Assembly: GCF_029227915.1 (NCBI RefSeq)
Contig: NC_079875.1
Span: forward strand, 19,399,001-19,463,000
DNA length: 64,000 bases
Direction: 5' to 3'
From: Hydractinia symbiolongicarpus
Lineage: Eukaryota > Cnidaria > Hydrozoa > Anthoathecata > Hydractiniidae
Under the pieces are notes generated by a model. The model was not told where the DNA came from. It was given only the letters and a program-made list of their open reading frames with translations, and did no database searches. A program made the translations under genes and the position numbers. Each line of letters starts with the position of its first letter. Position 1 is the stretch's first letter. Of this stretch, positions 1-11,602 are shown in pieces.

Positions 1-1308
1 GAAACAGAAGTTTAACTTTTTGTGGGCAACATTTATTGTAAACATTGAATATCTTATTATTGAGTATAATATTGAAAAGTCCTGAAATGTGCTGTAATGG
101 AGTAAAGTAACTAACTGGTGGTACCAAACTAAAATTTATGTCTTTTTTGTTATGTGCATTTTTGTTTTTCCTATTCTTTTATTTGCAACGGATAGATTTT
201 TTGTATTATTTTTATTCGAATGACTACAACGAATGACTGTAAACCCAACTTTACGTAAAATTAGGCAATGTTGTGTACAGTGCGGTTCCTAAAGAATGGT
301 AGCTGCATGAATAATACAACTAATCTTTTATAGCTATAAAGCTTTGCCTGTTTTTTTTCAAGTTGTTAACAAGTGAAATTATCTCTAATAGAAACCATTA
401 AATCCGAATCTAATGGGACGGTTTCCATCTTCAAAATTTGTCAGCGGAAAGGGAGAAAATAATTATCTGGTCTGTAAAATAAAACTACCACCCAAAACAC
501 TACCCAAATTGGGGTACCCTATGTTTTCAATTAACCCCCTGCCTGCCAAATTATTCGGTCCCATGTCAGAGAAGTCCTTAAATATTGGCTATTACTCAAA
601 ACTACCCCTTAAAATTTCTATAACATCTTTATTACTTAGACTCAATGGTCAAAAAAATATGCAACAAATTTCTAAGGCTGTATTGTACCAAAATTGCAGA
701 TGCATCAAACTTAATAGTTATAATTTGGTATGTATGCAATATTAGAATCACAATATGACGTATACTTCTTTGCATGGTGAGTAAGGACAATTTAAAAGAA
801 TCTCACTGTCATTGATAATCTAAAGTACCATCCTTCAAAGGCTCTGGATTTTAGTGTATTTAGAAACGTGCGTACAAAGGGAGTGAGTGGTGTAATCTTT
901 CAATACGTGAAATAAAAAGAACGTAAAACCTTTCGTTTTTGTTAGTTTCGCTTAGTTTAATTATCTCGCACGTTCTGAAAAGAAATATTTCGCGCACATC
1001 AAATATATACGCAGCCAAATTTACAAAATATCAGTGTTTTGCGCAACGAATTTTCTGCAAGGCGGTCAGTTCACAACCTCGTCCTGAGGGCTCTTTGCAC
1101 CTATGATATTCAGTTTTCGCTGTAATATAACAAAGAGAAACAAGAAGCGCTAGGGACAAAGTATTGGGCTTTTTTAATTTTTACTGTAACAGTCAGTTAG
1201 GAAATATGTTGTATAAATTTCAGCCTTTATTTGAGGGGCGAATAAATAAATAGTGCCTGAAACATGTTGTTTTCGTAATCATCAATTTTTACGATAAAAG
1301 TTTTGCTT
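1..1308. other. Intronic sequence of the CHSY-like gene, no gene seen
   Basis: AT-rich, unremarkable sequence downstream of CHSY exon 2 on the minus strand. The only sizeable frame (413-745, plus) shows no recognisable domain. Confidence 0.5.
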
Positions 1309-1464
1309 TCAACCCACGTAAATGCTAAAAGCAATGCATCCAACCTGCGTAGATGCTAAAGGAAGACCTTCCAACCTACGTATTTGCTAAAACCAATGCT
1401 TCCAGCCCACGTAGATCTTAAAAGCAGTGCTTCTAAACCACGCAAACTCTCAAAGCAATACTTA
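1309..1464. repeat. 31-bp minisatellite abutting the CHSY exon 2 donor
   Basis: About five degenerate tandem copies of a 31-bp unit resembling CCAACCTACGTAGATGCTAA (first 20 bases of one copy). The last copy ends at the splice donor of exon 2, so the intron's first 150 bases are essentially repeat. Confidence 0.75.
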
Positions 1465-1465
1465 C

Positions 1466-1688
1466 CTCTATCTAGAAGGGTATTCAACACATCGAGTTTT
1501 CTTTGGTATGTGATGGACTCATAAGACAATTCCCGTATTTTCAATTCCTTGAAATGAGAATGCATTCTGTACATGTATTCAGGTTTCTTTAAAGGGTGTA
1601 ACGTGATGGCGTTCCGCACCGACTTCGTGTCCAGGGTGAATGTGTACGATTGCTCCTTTGATTGGTTGTGGTAAAACAAAGATTGCAT
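1466..1688 (-). CDS. CHSY1: Chondroitin sulfate synthase, exon 2 (gene continues off left edge)
   Basis: Second coding exon. An acceptor AG sits directly before the codons for MQSLFYHNQ, so this Met is internal and not a start. Joining to exon 1 in phase 0 gives Phe-Glu-Met-Gln, the expected CHSY order. Conserved pieces are AITLHPLKKPEYMYRMHSH and the following IRELSYESITYQR, which match the CHSY region just after the first catalytic domain. The exon ends at a GTAAG donor (1465-1461) in phase 1. I found no further exon between 1 and 1465, so the second glycosyltransferase domain must lie outside the window. A 31-bp tandem repeat abuts the donor. Confidence 0.85.
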
Positions 1689-1940
1689 CTAAGTGTAAAA
1701 ATATCTTTATAAAAATAATCACAGGCAAAAAGATGTGTCGGCAGGATATTAGAACGACAACCGCTAAAACTAGATAGATTTTAAAACTCGAGACAAACCG
1801 TAAAGCCACACAGACTGAATACTAAATTAGGATTTAAAAATGCTTATAAGAATGCGGCTAGAGTTCCACAACAGAGTCCCAATTTTGTTAAGCTATTATC
1901 AGTAGATCACGTCAATGTATACATCTGAGGTTGTTTTTTT

Positions 1941-2651
1941 TAGTTATTACGCCAGTTCTGTCTGTCTGTGACTTTTGCCAAGTTGATAAAATTTGATAAA
2001 GTCTATAAAACATCGCCTATAAATTTGTTCTGTAAATTAGCAAACTTTGACGTTAAAGCAATATTGACGTCAAAGGAAAGTATATTAAGATTAGTGAAGC
2101 CATTGCATTGCACTTTTAATACTAAGGCTAAATAACTTGGAAACGGGTGGAATTAACTGACGTCATCTCCTACGTGGGTAACTAGGGACTACCTGGGACC
2201 AATTTGGGTAGGTTTTCCAAACCTGGGTCACCGCATCGGAATGGACGGGTTAATGACGTCATAAAAACCTTTAAACCCTAATATCTCTGCATCCGTTTGT
2301 CAAAAGTACACTATCCTATACATTTTCTTAATCAGCGTTTCAAGATTTATACGATGAAGGCAACAGGCATACAGATTTCTAAAAAAAATTTTTTGTGTTC
2401 TGACAGGTCTCTGCTGACGTTAGCAAAATTTTTAAACCCTTATATCTCATTAACCGCTCATCAAAACCACACGAACATATACATTTTCTTGATCAGCAGT
2501 TTAAGCTCTACACAAAAGAGGCAACGAATAAACTAATATTCGCCAACATTTTTTGTAATTGCACTGCTGAGGTCAGCAAAAAATCTAAAACAACCTATTT
2601 TTCCATTGTCCTTCTGCCTAAGTGGATTTTTCCACGGGCTTTATCGACCAG
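1941..2651 (+). mobile_element. Non-autonomous Helitron-like element, copy A, in CHSY intron 1
   Basis: The 3' end carries a hairpin (GTGGATTTTTCCAC, 2624-2637) followed about 10 bases later by CCAG|T, a decayed CTAG/T end. The body shares blocks with copies B (6351-6751) and C (40322-40700, reverse): the TACGTGGGTAACTAGGGAC block, a TTAATGACGTCAT block and TATACATTTTCTTAATCAGC. The 5' boundary is degenerate and approximate. The element ends 57 bases from the exon 1 donor. Confidence 0.6.
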
Positions 2652-2708
2652 TATGGTATACATTGGAATTAGAAACTTGTTGTAAACGACGTTGCAAAGA
2701 TAACTTAC

Positions 2709-3446
2709 TTCAAACGCCCACGTGCAGGATATACCGACAAACTTCTTAATACACCTCCCTACTTCCACATCTTCGTGCGTCGTCACAAGATTTTGTAAAC
2801 AGTGCTCCAAATATGGCGTCACTTTTCGCAACGTGCTCGAAGACAAGATGGCGCTTGGTCCGCCCATACAGAAGTTGTCGCCCCAACCAAGACTTAACCT
2901 GCCCTTCTCGCTTTTCGTTCCAGTGCCAGCCTGACCGATATACAGGTCTTCACTGCTGTTTAACGTGCGTAGAAATCTCTCCATCGTTTCCATGCGCATG
3001 TAGACGTCATCGTCTGAACGCAAGAACCATTCGTACTCATCGATAAAGTTGTCATGCATATACTTCAACATCATCATAGATTTTCGTTGTGGCGGGTAAG
3101 AATCGTCCACACCCTCTAGAGACACGACCGGCAGATCAGTTCGTTTCGAACTGCTACTCGCAAAAAACTTCAACGTACCGGGCATTTCTTTTGCCCAGGT
3201 TTCGTAAACAGCCTTGGCACGCGTGTCGAGAAACTTTTCAGCAGTCATAACTCCAACGAATAGTAACTTTTTATTTTTCATTACATGACGCGAACTCGTC
3301 GTGTCTTCTCCCCGACCTGACGACGCGCGCTTGGAAGGGCATCGCGTCAAATCCGTAGTAATATGATGCTTCATGATGATCGGAAGAAACATGCCGAAGA
3401 TAACACCGACAATTAATAAAAACAAACTGCGGACATTTCGTGACAT
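2709..3446 (-). CDS. CHSY1: Chondroitin sulfate synthase (CHSY1/3-like), exon 1
   Basis: First coding exon, 246 codons, of a Golgi glycosyltransferase that polymerises the chondroitin chain (known role of the CHSY family). Residues 7-25 are a single hydrophobic segment after a short basic N-terminus, the type II Golgi anchor. The beta-3-glycosyltransferase core follows: LLFVGVMTAEKFLDTRA at 61-77, EGVDDSYPPQ near 111-120, the metal-binding triple Asp in RSDDDVYMR (Asp145-147), NFCMGGP near 191-197 and THEDVEVGRC near 223-232. These blocks match vertebrate CHSY1 closely. The exon ends after Phe-Glu at a GTAAGT donor (2708-2703) in phase 0. The reading frame runs on into the intron to a stop at 2595, and that tail is not coding. 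The start ATG at 3446 directly precedes the anchor. CHSY1 and CHSY3 cannot be told apart from this part. Confidence 0.9.
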
Positions 3447-4421
3447 CGTTACACGAAGTGTTGAGAAAATAACGAATATCGCAGAATTTCTTTTTATAAT
3501 CGATCCATGAACTTATTTTGATACATACCAGCGAAAGAATTATGTTTATTTCTAAAGGATTAAGAAAATAAAACACATTGTTATTATCCATACAGAGGTA
3601 ACTTTCACACCGAATGAGTGAGTGCAACATTATGTTAACATTAAAACGTCTTATCTAGCTGCTGGGAAAACAAGAATTTACGTATTTAACAACTATAAAA
3701 ACAACAACAGCTACAAAGACAAAAACAAAAACAACAAAATAAAATAAAAAGCAACAACAACAAAACAACAACAACAACAGAATTACAAAGTCAATAACTA
3801 ACTAAAGGTCAATTTTAAAATTTCATTAACAAGTGCACCAACAAGTACAAAAGTCTTAGTTAACATCTTCCACAGTCAACTCAAAAATAAATGAAAAAAT
3901 CACTAGCCACATCATCAATCTTAATGCTCTATTCCCTACATGACGGCTGTTGTTTCAACTGATAGCTTTTAACAACATTCCCACCTGCGTGTAAACAAAT
4001 AAGCAAGTAGCATACAATCAATAATACATTGCGCAGGTGATTAAATAAAGTTTATAAAGTCGAATTTGAAAAACAAATCACAAAATCTTATCGTAACGGC
4101 AAATATTATTTCCTCTAAATAAAAATGACTCGTTCTGCCGAATATAACACAAACGCATTTTAGTAAAAATTTAAGACATTTGCAAAGTTCTTCTCTTAAC
4201 GTTTTAATTTAAATTTTTGAAACAATGTCATTGCGCGAATAACAGGGTGGCCATTTTTTTTAAAATTGAAGAACAGGTGTCGGCCATTAAGGTTGTAAGT
4301 TTTTGTTTTTCATATTTTTCATAAAGACGAAAGTAAATATAAAATGCTACAAACTAGAAATCAAAACTATACAATTTAAATACAATTTTAAAAGCCCAAA
4401 CTTAGACCCTTTACTTGGTTT
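3447..4421. other. Upstream region of the CHSY-like gene
   Basis: Presumed promoter and 5' flank of the minus-strand CHSY gene. It contains an A/C-rich low-complexity stretch (3690-3785, CAACAACAAC-type) and nothing I can assign. Confidence 0.4.
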
Positions 4422-4423
4422 TC

Positions 4424-4676
4424 TATAAGTAATGTGTATTGCCATATAAGTAATGTGTATTGCCATATAAGTAATGTGTATTGCCATATAAGTAATGTGT
4501 ATTGCCATATAAGTAATGTGTATTGCCATATAAGTAATGTGTATTGCCATATAAGTAATGTGTATTGCCATATAAGTAATGTGTATTGCCATATAAGTAA
4601 TGTGTATTGCCATATAAGTAATGTGTATTGCCATATAAGTAATGTGTATTGCCATATAAGTAATGTGTATTGCCAT
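4424..4676. repeat. 21-bp satellite array, about 12 near-perfect copies
   Basis: Unit TAAGTAATGTGTATTGCCAT plus one A, 21 bp, repeated head to tail with essentially no divergence, which implies recent expansion or homogenisation. Because 21 is a multiple of three and the unit has few stops, open frames run through it on both strands (MAIHITY repeats and others). These are by-products, not genes. Confidence 0.95.
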
Positions 4677-5250
4677 AGATCACATAGGATTATTTCCACA
4701 GCATTGGGATATGGACTCAAAATTTATTTATTCTACTTCTCAGAATTGGATGGCATAACCAAGTGTTCAATAAAGTCAGACTGGTAATATATGGTTAAAC
4801 TTAAACGTTTTTATATTTCTATCTAAAAATGATATATTCTTTTACTAACTGAATATAAAACAAACGTGCATTTAAAATAGCGTAATAAACTTTTTTAAAA
4901 CAGTGCAAAGGAATTCAACTTGTTAATTCAGGGAATTTATTTTCATAAAAATTGATTATTCCCAATTGACTAAACTCAAAGATTCCAAAGTAAAGTAAAG
5001 TAGTCTTAAATTTGTTTATCATTAAAGTCAATTTAAAATCGTATAAACATTATTTCTTTGTGTAACATGTAACATTAGCAACAATGAAATCAAACGTTAT
5101 TAGCCTGCTTGCAGATCAGCTTTGCTGTGTCCTGCCTTTTCTTTAATAAAGTCCGACGAAAATGTCACAAAGCAAAATAAAGTATAAAAAATATGGATGA
5201 AACAAAGTAAAAATAGTTTACTGGTTGGTTAACCACTATTAGACAATTCA
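4677..5250. other. Intergenic, 3' side of the Rab18-like gene
   Basis: AT-rich sequence with no recognisable feature. It should contain the 3' UTR of the minus-strand Rab gene that stops at 5251. Confidence 0.4.
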
Positions 5251-5976
5251 TTAACAACTGCACCATGATGAACGGCTGACATTTTTGGTACTAAGACTAA
5301 CAGTTTGTGAAACAACTTGATTAGGTTGTTCGTGTCCAGGTATTTGTCCCCTCAGTCTGTGCAATGGTGATACATTTGTGTTATTGCATGGTACAATATT
5401 ACTATCCTCTTGACGTTGGCCAGCAACATCACAGATTTGATGATCTTTTGATAAACTAGGCGTCTGGAGGATTTTTTTAATAAGTTTGGAAAACAAGGAT
5501 TCAATACCTCTATTTTCAGCAGCACTAGTTTCAACATATATCATGTCATGACGGTCTGCGTAACTTTGACCTTCGCTAGTAGAAACATAACGCTGTCCAC
5601 AATCAATCTTATTGCCAACTAGTATTTTAACAAAGTTTTGTTTTGAACAGTGTGTAAAACAATCTTCCAAGTACACATACAACCTATCAAATGTTAACCG
5701 TTTGGTCACGTCATAAACTAAAATTACTCCATCCGCATCTCGGTAAAAAGAATGAACAATAGATCTAAACCTTTCCTGGCCTGCAGTGTCCCACAGAACC
5801 AACTGTATATTTTTGCCATCCTCATTAACTGGCTTAAACTTGACATCTGGGCTACTTGTATACGGGCTGCGTGCATCAAAGGTGTTGTCAACGTAACGAG
5901 TCAATATTGCAGATTTGCCGGTACCACTTGCACCAACTGTGATAATTTTATAAGATTCGATTCTCGTTGTAGCCAT
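5251..5976 (-). CDS. Divergent Rab18-like small GTPase
   Basis: A 241-residue Rab-family GTPase in one uninterrupted reading frame. G1 P-loop GASGTGKS at 15-22, G3 WDTAGQERF at 62-70, G4 NKID at 122-125, G5 changed to TSAA (about 150-153, normally SAK). The C-terminus ends in Cys-Ser-Cys, suitable for geranylgeranylation and membrane attachment. It aligns best with RAB18 encoded at 11603-12211, but switch I is rewritten: the usual ATIGVDFK is replaced by a Ser/Pro-rich YTSSPDVKF. A long tail of about 60 residues follows the G domain (RAB18 has about 30). Intact frame and conserved nucleotide motifs suggest a working but fast-evolving paralogue with altered effector choice (inference). The lack of introns fits retroposition or an intron-poor local family. 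Confidence 0.85.
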   Translation of the reverse strand: MATTRIESYKIITVGASGTGKSAILTRYVDNTFDARSPYTSSPDVKFKPVNEDGKNIQLVLWDTAGQERFRSIVHSFYRDADGVILVYDVTKRLTFDRLYVYLEDCFTHCSKQNFVKILVGNKIDCGQRYVSTSEGQSYADRHDMIYVETSAAENRGIESLFSKLIKKILQTPSLSKDHQICDVAGQRQEDSNIVPCNNTNVSPLHRLRGQIPGHEQPNQVVSQTVSLSTKNVSRSSWCSC

Positions 5977-6350
5977 ACTCAGCTACAACAAAAATCTCTC
6001 CTCTCCAGGTTTTGTTTACTAGAAAACATTATGGGGAATATACATACACAATTAACAAAAAAGTGACAAAACAAAAGATAGGCAAGACAAACAGCTGTCT
6101 GTTGCAGAGAGTAAAAGTAGTTAAAAAATATTTGTGAATGATTTATAAGAGATTTGTCAAGACTGTGGTACTTTGTATTAAACTATTTAAAATAACGAAA
6201 TTAGATGAATAATCTGAAACAGAGACCGTGATTAAAAGAATAATGCACATCTTTAACAAAATTTTGAGGTCATGGTTATCTAAAAAAAAATATCAATACA
6301 AAGTTTATCCAAGGACACATGAAATGAACTATTGCTAAAAGTACGAACAA
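5977..6350. other. 5' flank of the Rab18-like gene
   Basis: Upstream of the minus-strand Rab start. No clear TATA box or other site recognised. Confidence 0.4.
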
Positions 6351-6751
6351 TCTATATAATAATATAAAAGTTAAGTCTGTGACCACCAAACTGGTTATCT
6401 TCATTTTCCTTTGTTGTCGCCGAAAAAGTTATCTCTAATTTGTTAACTTTTCTGACATTACGTCACGACGTCAGTGCGTTTAGTAGTGAAGCCATTGCAT
6501 TGCAGTTATAACTTTGAGGCCAAAGAACTTGAAAACGAAGTATTGATGTCAGTCATTTTTCATTGCATGGGTAACTAGGGACACCCTTGAATCAAATTTT
6601 CTTGATCAGAGTCTGAAGAACTGTATACGTTGAAGGCAACGGTATACAAATTTTAAAAAAAACTGTTTTTTTTACAGGTCCTTTTAGTGACTGTTCTTTT
6701 TTCCATTTTTCTTGTCTTTAAATTGATTTTTTCACGGGCCTCATCAACTAA
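6351..6751 (+). mobile_element. Non-autonomous Helitron, copy B, complete ends
   Basis: Starts TCTATATAATAATATAAAAG directly after an A and ends with GATTTTTTCACGGGCC, then CTAA followed by T. This is the Helitron pattern: 5' TC, 3' CTRR, a short hairpin just before the end, insertion between A and T, no target duplication. No open frame inside. Body blocks are shared with copies A and C (for example AGTGAAGCCATTGCATTGCA and GGGTAACTAGGGAC). Confidence 0.75.
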
Positions 6752-7954
6752 TAATTGCATAATAAATATTTACAATGTATAAATTCTTTCCAACAGTTTT
6801 TTCCATTGCAAAGAATTTTAACATGTTGTCATATAAAAACAGAAACAGCAAAAACTGACTGCAAAAAACTCACTAACAGTTTCGCATCCAACTGAAAAAA
6901 ATTGCAATTAACTTCAATGACACTAATTTTAAAAGGTTCCAATTTTAGCAAAATTTAGCCAAATTCTCAAATTAATTATACCCAAAAAATACCCTTGAAA
7001 TACCATTTGTAAAACTTATATTCTTAAAAAACTTTGTAAAACTTATTCCACTGAAATTAAATGCAATTTTGTAAGGCATCTGATTTAAGCAGCTTATTCC
7101 TAAAATACAGTTGAGAAGTTTGTAACTTTTACAAAAATATTTAATATTTTTGCATCGTTCCAGAAAACAAATACATTCAAATTGTAATTCTTGTTAGCCT
7201 GCAAAATTAAATACCCACTCAAAATAGCACCCATAAGGTAAGTTGCTAAATCCATACTAGATGCTTTTGTATCTGTTCTTACTTAGCTAAGAATAAAACA
7301 ACAGCAGGCCTAGAAATTAAAAACAAAAGAAAAAAAGCTATATGGTAATTTGCATAAATGCGTGTGAAGACATTGTATTTTAAATTTGTTTATCGTCAAG
7401 CGCCAACTTTAGGATTTTGCTAGTGATATAGTTTGGTCAGCATCAAGCAAGGGAATCACATTATTGTTGAAGAATACTTGCTTTGTTTGCCTAATAATAA
7501 AGATATCATGCAGAAGAGACATTGGCAGTTGCATAAACATCATTTTATTTTAGTGAATACTGCAGAATGGAACCTCTGTACAATCTTGAAATTTTCTAAA
7601 ATAAAAAAAATTATTGACTTGCACCTAAATGAATCAATATCACATAATTACGCAGCATTTCCAACCTCCAGACGATGAGAAGCCGTCAACATTATTGTAA
7701 TTGCTATAATTCACAACCAAATTAATTTTCTTCTTAAAGTGTTGATAATAATTATTGTGAAATAATGTTGGTCATTTTAGCCCCTTATTTGTCCTCACCT
7801 ACCCCTGAAAGTTCTGTATTGTTGTGTAACATCCCCGCTACATGCCACACTTTTTTCCTCCTGCCGATAACCTGCAGTATTACAAACAAGATGCACTTTT
7901 TATGAACTTGGTGTTTATAGTATTTTCTCTAGGAGTTTGCTAAACACTTTTTAA
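6752..7954. other. Intergenic AT-rich sequence between Rab copies
   Basis: No gene recognised. The frame at 7433-7678 (plus) has no recognisable domain and lies in AT-rich sequence. Confidence 0.4.
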
Positions 7955-8410
7955 ATACCATCGTTTCTAGCTGCACTGGTTTTAGTAAACAAAATACCAT
8001 GCTGACCGGCAAATGCTCGGCCTTCAACAAAAGAAACCAAATGCTCTTCGGTTTCTATTTTGATCGTATCTAAAATTCTAGTAAATTTAGGCTTGATACA
8101 GTACAATACAGTCATCTAAAAAATTCTGCAACAACTCAATACTAGCACGATTAGAAACAACATACATAAAAATCATTCCATCTGCATCTTTATAATAAAT
8201 GATCTCGTCAGAGATCTGCATACTTCCTGTCCTGCAGAATCCTTAAGATTTAACCGTATATCTCTATCAGCATGACAAACATGGCTGAATTTGATGTAAG
8301 GAGGTAACGGTAGCCAGTAAACTTACACAGTACTGTTCATTAACATATCTGATTAGTATGGAAGATTTACTGGTACCACTAGTTCCAACAATGATGATTT
8401 TGTATACTTC
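7955..8410 (-). pseudogene. Rab18-like pseudogene
   Basis: Translating the minus strand in shifting frames recovers a Rab skeleton: EVYKIIIVGTSGTSKSSILI at about 8410-8351, where the P-loop Lys of GKS is lost (SKS); then DSAGQEVCRSL for the G3 region; YYKDADGMIFMYVV after a frameshift; and TSAARNDG for G5 at the end. The P-loop and TSAA pieces resemble the 5251-5976 gene more than RAB18. Several frameshifts and stops make it non-functional. It lies between the two intact Rab genes on the same strand, so the cluster once had at least three members. Confidence 0.8.
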
Positions 8411-11400
8411 CACATGTTAACTCGTTATCTTTTAAGGAAGTTACACCAAACACATCTCAAAAAGCATCCAGCCAGCAAACTGTTTTTTTTATAATATGCA
8501 TTCCGCCTTGACAGTAGATAATGTTTATAATTTCCTAAAAAAAAAAACTAAAATGCATTTTTTTATCACCATCATTCGAAGCTATATAAAATATTTCCAA
8601 TCCAAAATTACTACTCTCAACCAAAAACAACAACAACAAAAAGTAAAATAAATAAAAGGTAATATCTGTGATCTAAAAACTAAATACATTCTTTAAACAC
8701 AGTTCCGCTTTATTACCAAGGTCCTAATTTAAAATTGTAATTTTATAAACCATAAAAAAAATAAAAATTTCCTAAAGTACCTTGTAATGTATTTTAGACA
8801 CAGATTAATGGATATTGAAGTTAACCATCTGAGTTAGAGTGCACTATTTTAATGTGATAGTGAATTCCTACCCGTTAAATTCTTTCCTTTGTATAATTGG
8901 AAGGTATCATTCGTATTGCATCAATATATTGCATCTTAAACTTGCTTTCCCAAAAGCTGTAAACATAAACTTTCCAAAACATTTGTGCATAGGTAGATAT
9001 GTGAAAAAATTACGTTTGATGTTTAGTATAAATTCTTGTTAGCAGTAATGTTGGTATTATTGATTTCAGCTATATAATAAACTTTGTAAAGGCTCATGGT
9101 AGCACTTTGCTTTCAAAGTCAACTGTGTCTCTATGAAGGAAAAATAAAAACTACTGTGGATTTAAATTAGGACATTTCATTTGTGGCCTCAAAGGACAAA
9201 AAAACCTTTTTTCAAAAAGAAAAAACAAAAAGATTTAGGGCTTATTTTTTATTTAAAACAATTTATTTAAATCTGTGAAAATTTTGTATTAATTTCTGTT
9301 TGAAAAATTCAACTCTAAAACATTTCCTGAATTCGTTGCATCTGCTAAGTGATGACAGCCTTTGGAGTGAAATTTTGCCGAAAAATGATAAAATAAACAA
9401 ATCCAATAAATATATTTAAGCCATTTAAAATTATATAATAACATATAAAGCCTGAAGAAAGACACATTTTATACTCCACTATGACATAAATTTCTACAAA
9501 TATATTTGCATTCTGTTTGCTTACAATGAACTCCCTGAGGCTGAGATTAACTCGCTTACTAATGCTGTTGAATTTTGGCACGTTAAGGAACAAACTTGAA
9601 GACAACAGTCCTGCTACTAGTTGAAATGCCTCTTATGCTTATTGACTTTTTTTTATTATTATGTTACTAGGTGGTTAATAGAACATATTATTTAAGTCAA
9701 TCATATCAGGAATTCCATAAAGGGACACATAAAAGATGATTTGAAATACTTAAGTACAAGCTAGGGTTATTGATGTAATGTCAAAAAAAAATTGCAACAT
9801 AAATGGAAAGCCTAACAAGACCAACTTATTCTGCAAATATACACTAAATAAGTCAATTAATATCATCAATAAAATATTAAATAACAAAGAAGTTAAATTG
9901 AGCATCACTAACACACTGCCTCGCAGCAAGTGGGATTTGATCTGTAGTCCCCAGAACTGGGAGCCAGAGACGAACCCACCACACCATGTGCAGCAATATT
10001 TGCCCACAGATAGCCAATGTAAATGGCATACCCTTAGGAGACTTTTTCTTAAGTCTTGAACTAACAACTATCCTGTGAAATAACTGTAGAACAACATCTT
10101 TGTCTTTATAAGAACTCTGTTTTTCATTTCAGCCATAGTTACTCAGGGCAAGATTTTGTGTTCCGTCTGATAGTTGCTCAGCACAATATTTATATTTTAT
10201 AAGATTATTCAGGTTTAGGCCATCTTTGCTTAAATTTTAACCTTGCCAGTTGTTTAGCAGTTGCTCAAGTTTTCTTGACCTAAATCCCAGCCTCTCGGTT
10301 GCATACAAAAAGAATTATATTCATTCATGATATACTTACAAAATTTGTTACCGTATAAGTTTGGATCCTTCACGGTGCAAATAAACATATAAATTGCATA
10401 CAAAAAATTCTGATTTTAGAGTTTAAAATATAATTTTCAAAATATTATTATTATTATAATTATTAGAAACCCTAGCAATGTGACTATTCTCGCTTCAAAC
10501 AATTCAGGGTAAAAAAATCAACTTTTATTAAACTTTAAATGATTAATACTGTGTTTACACGTGAGTCGTTTTATTAAAATAGAAATCTATACAGACTGCC
10601 TTTTAAGCTAGATTTTGCAAATTTATAAAAATTATTATAATGAGATTTTTGAAAAAGTTTTTTCCAGAATTGTTTGAACCAAAATAATTTCTTTATAATT
10701 TCTTTAGTGCAAGCCGCCAATGCAAAGCCAAATAACTTTTGCATAATGTGAATGTGATTTTGCACCTTCTGAGGGGAGTTAATGATAAAAAAGAAAAAAA
10801 TGACTATTGATGTAACATCACCTAACGTATATACATACTGAAAATTATTCACAGCTCTTTTAATCAGCTTAATTTGATAGTTTCAATAAAAAAAGGGAAA
10901 ACATGGTGTCTGCTGTTGTTGAAAAACAGATGAAAACACATAAAACATTTCTGTTTTCAAGCTATTGTATTTTTGTTTGAATTCCGTATTTTCTCTGAAC
11001 CCGTATAGTTTAAAAATAGTTTATAATGATAAATGCAAGAAAAAACCAAAAACCAGCATTATATTTGGTTAGCTAGTAAAATAAGACAGTTTCGAAAATA
11101 CACAAGGGCAAGAAATTGTAAATTCAAGAAATGCTTTTTATCAAAAACAATCAAACATTATATAAGCAAACACTGAAATTAAATTTGAGTGGTACTAACA
11201 TTGCATTGGTATATATATCATGGATGTTTTCAATTTTACATGTTCGTGTATATGATTATGAGATTCAACTATGCATATCAAAATTTTAAATGATACATAG
11301 GTTTTTAATGAAGTTAAAGGCATTGGGGTATTTTTTTTAATATCAGCACAAGAAGTAATTAATGTTGAGGATCTTTCTGAACATTGCCTTTTGCTATTGA

Positions 11401-11602
11401 CATGTATCTTGGAAACATACATACCCTGGTACATGTATTTTTTCACATACACAATATCTCCTTTTAGCTCTTTTTAATCAGCATTTAAAAAAAGATAAAT
11501 GTGGTGCTGCACTACAGTTAGTAGTTGCTTATATACTAGTTAATAAAGTGCACACTATATGAAAGAAAACATGCTTTGTTTAAACAAAAAAAATCCTCTT
11601 TG
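8411..11602. other. Intergenic region between Rab pseudogene and RAB18
   Basis: About 3.2 kb of AT-rich sequence with no convincing gene. Frames at 9345-9605, 9750-10067, 10574-10852 and 11195-11452 (minus) show no domain. Positions 9900-10030 are locally GC-rich and contain a GGTGGGTTCG-type box on the minus strand that may be a worn SINE; I could not confirm it. Confidence 0.4.

Noticed and set aside
413-745. 110-codon frame on the plus strand
   Set aside because: No domain, and it lies within the intronic region of the minus-strand CHSY-like gene.
1356-1688. Independent small gene starting at the Met of MQSLFYHNQ
   Set aside because: An acceptor AG directly precedes the codon and the sequence continues CHSY exon 1 in phase, so it is an internal exon.
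4424-4676. Regular short repeats that could look like a CRISPR array
   Set aside because: Units are directly tandem with no unique spacers, in a eukaryotic genome with introns.
4347-4787. Four overlapping frames of repeated heptapeptides (MAIHITY and others) on both strands
   Set aside because: They are translations of a 21-bp satellite; open in several frames at once and without start context or domains.
9900-10030. Possible second SINE with a GGTGGGTTCG box
   Set aside because: No A box at proper spacing and no second copy in the window.
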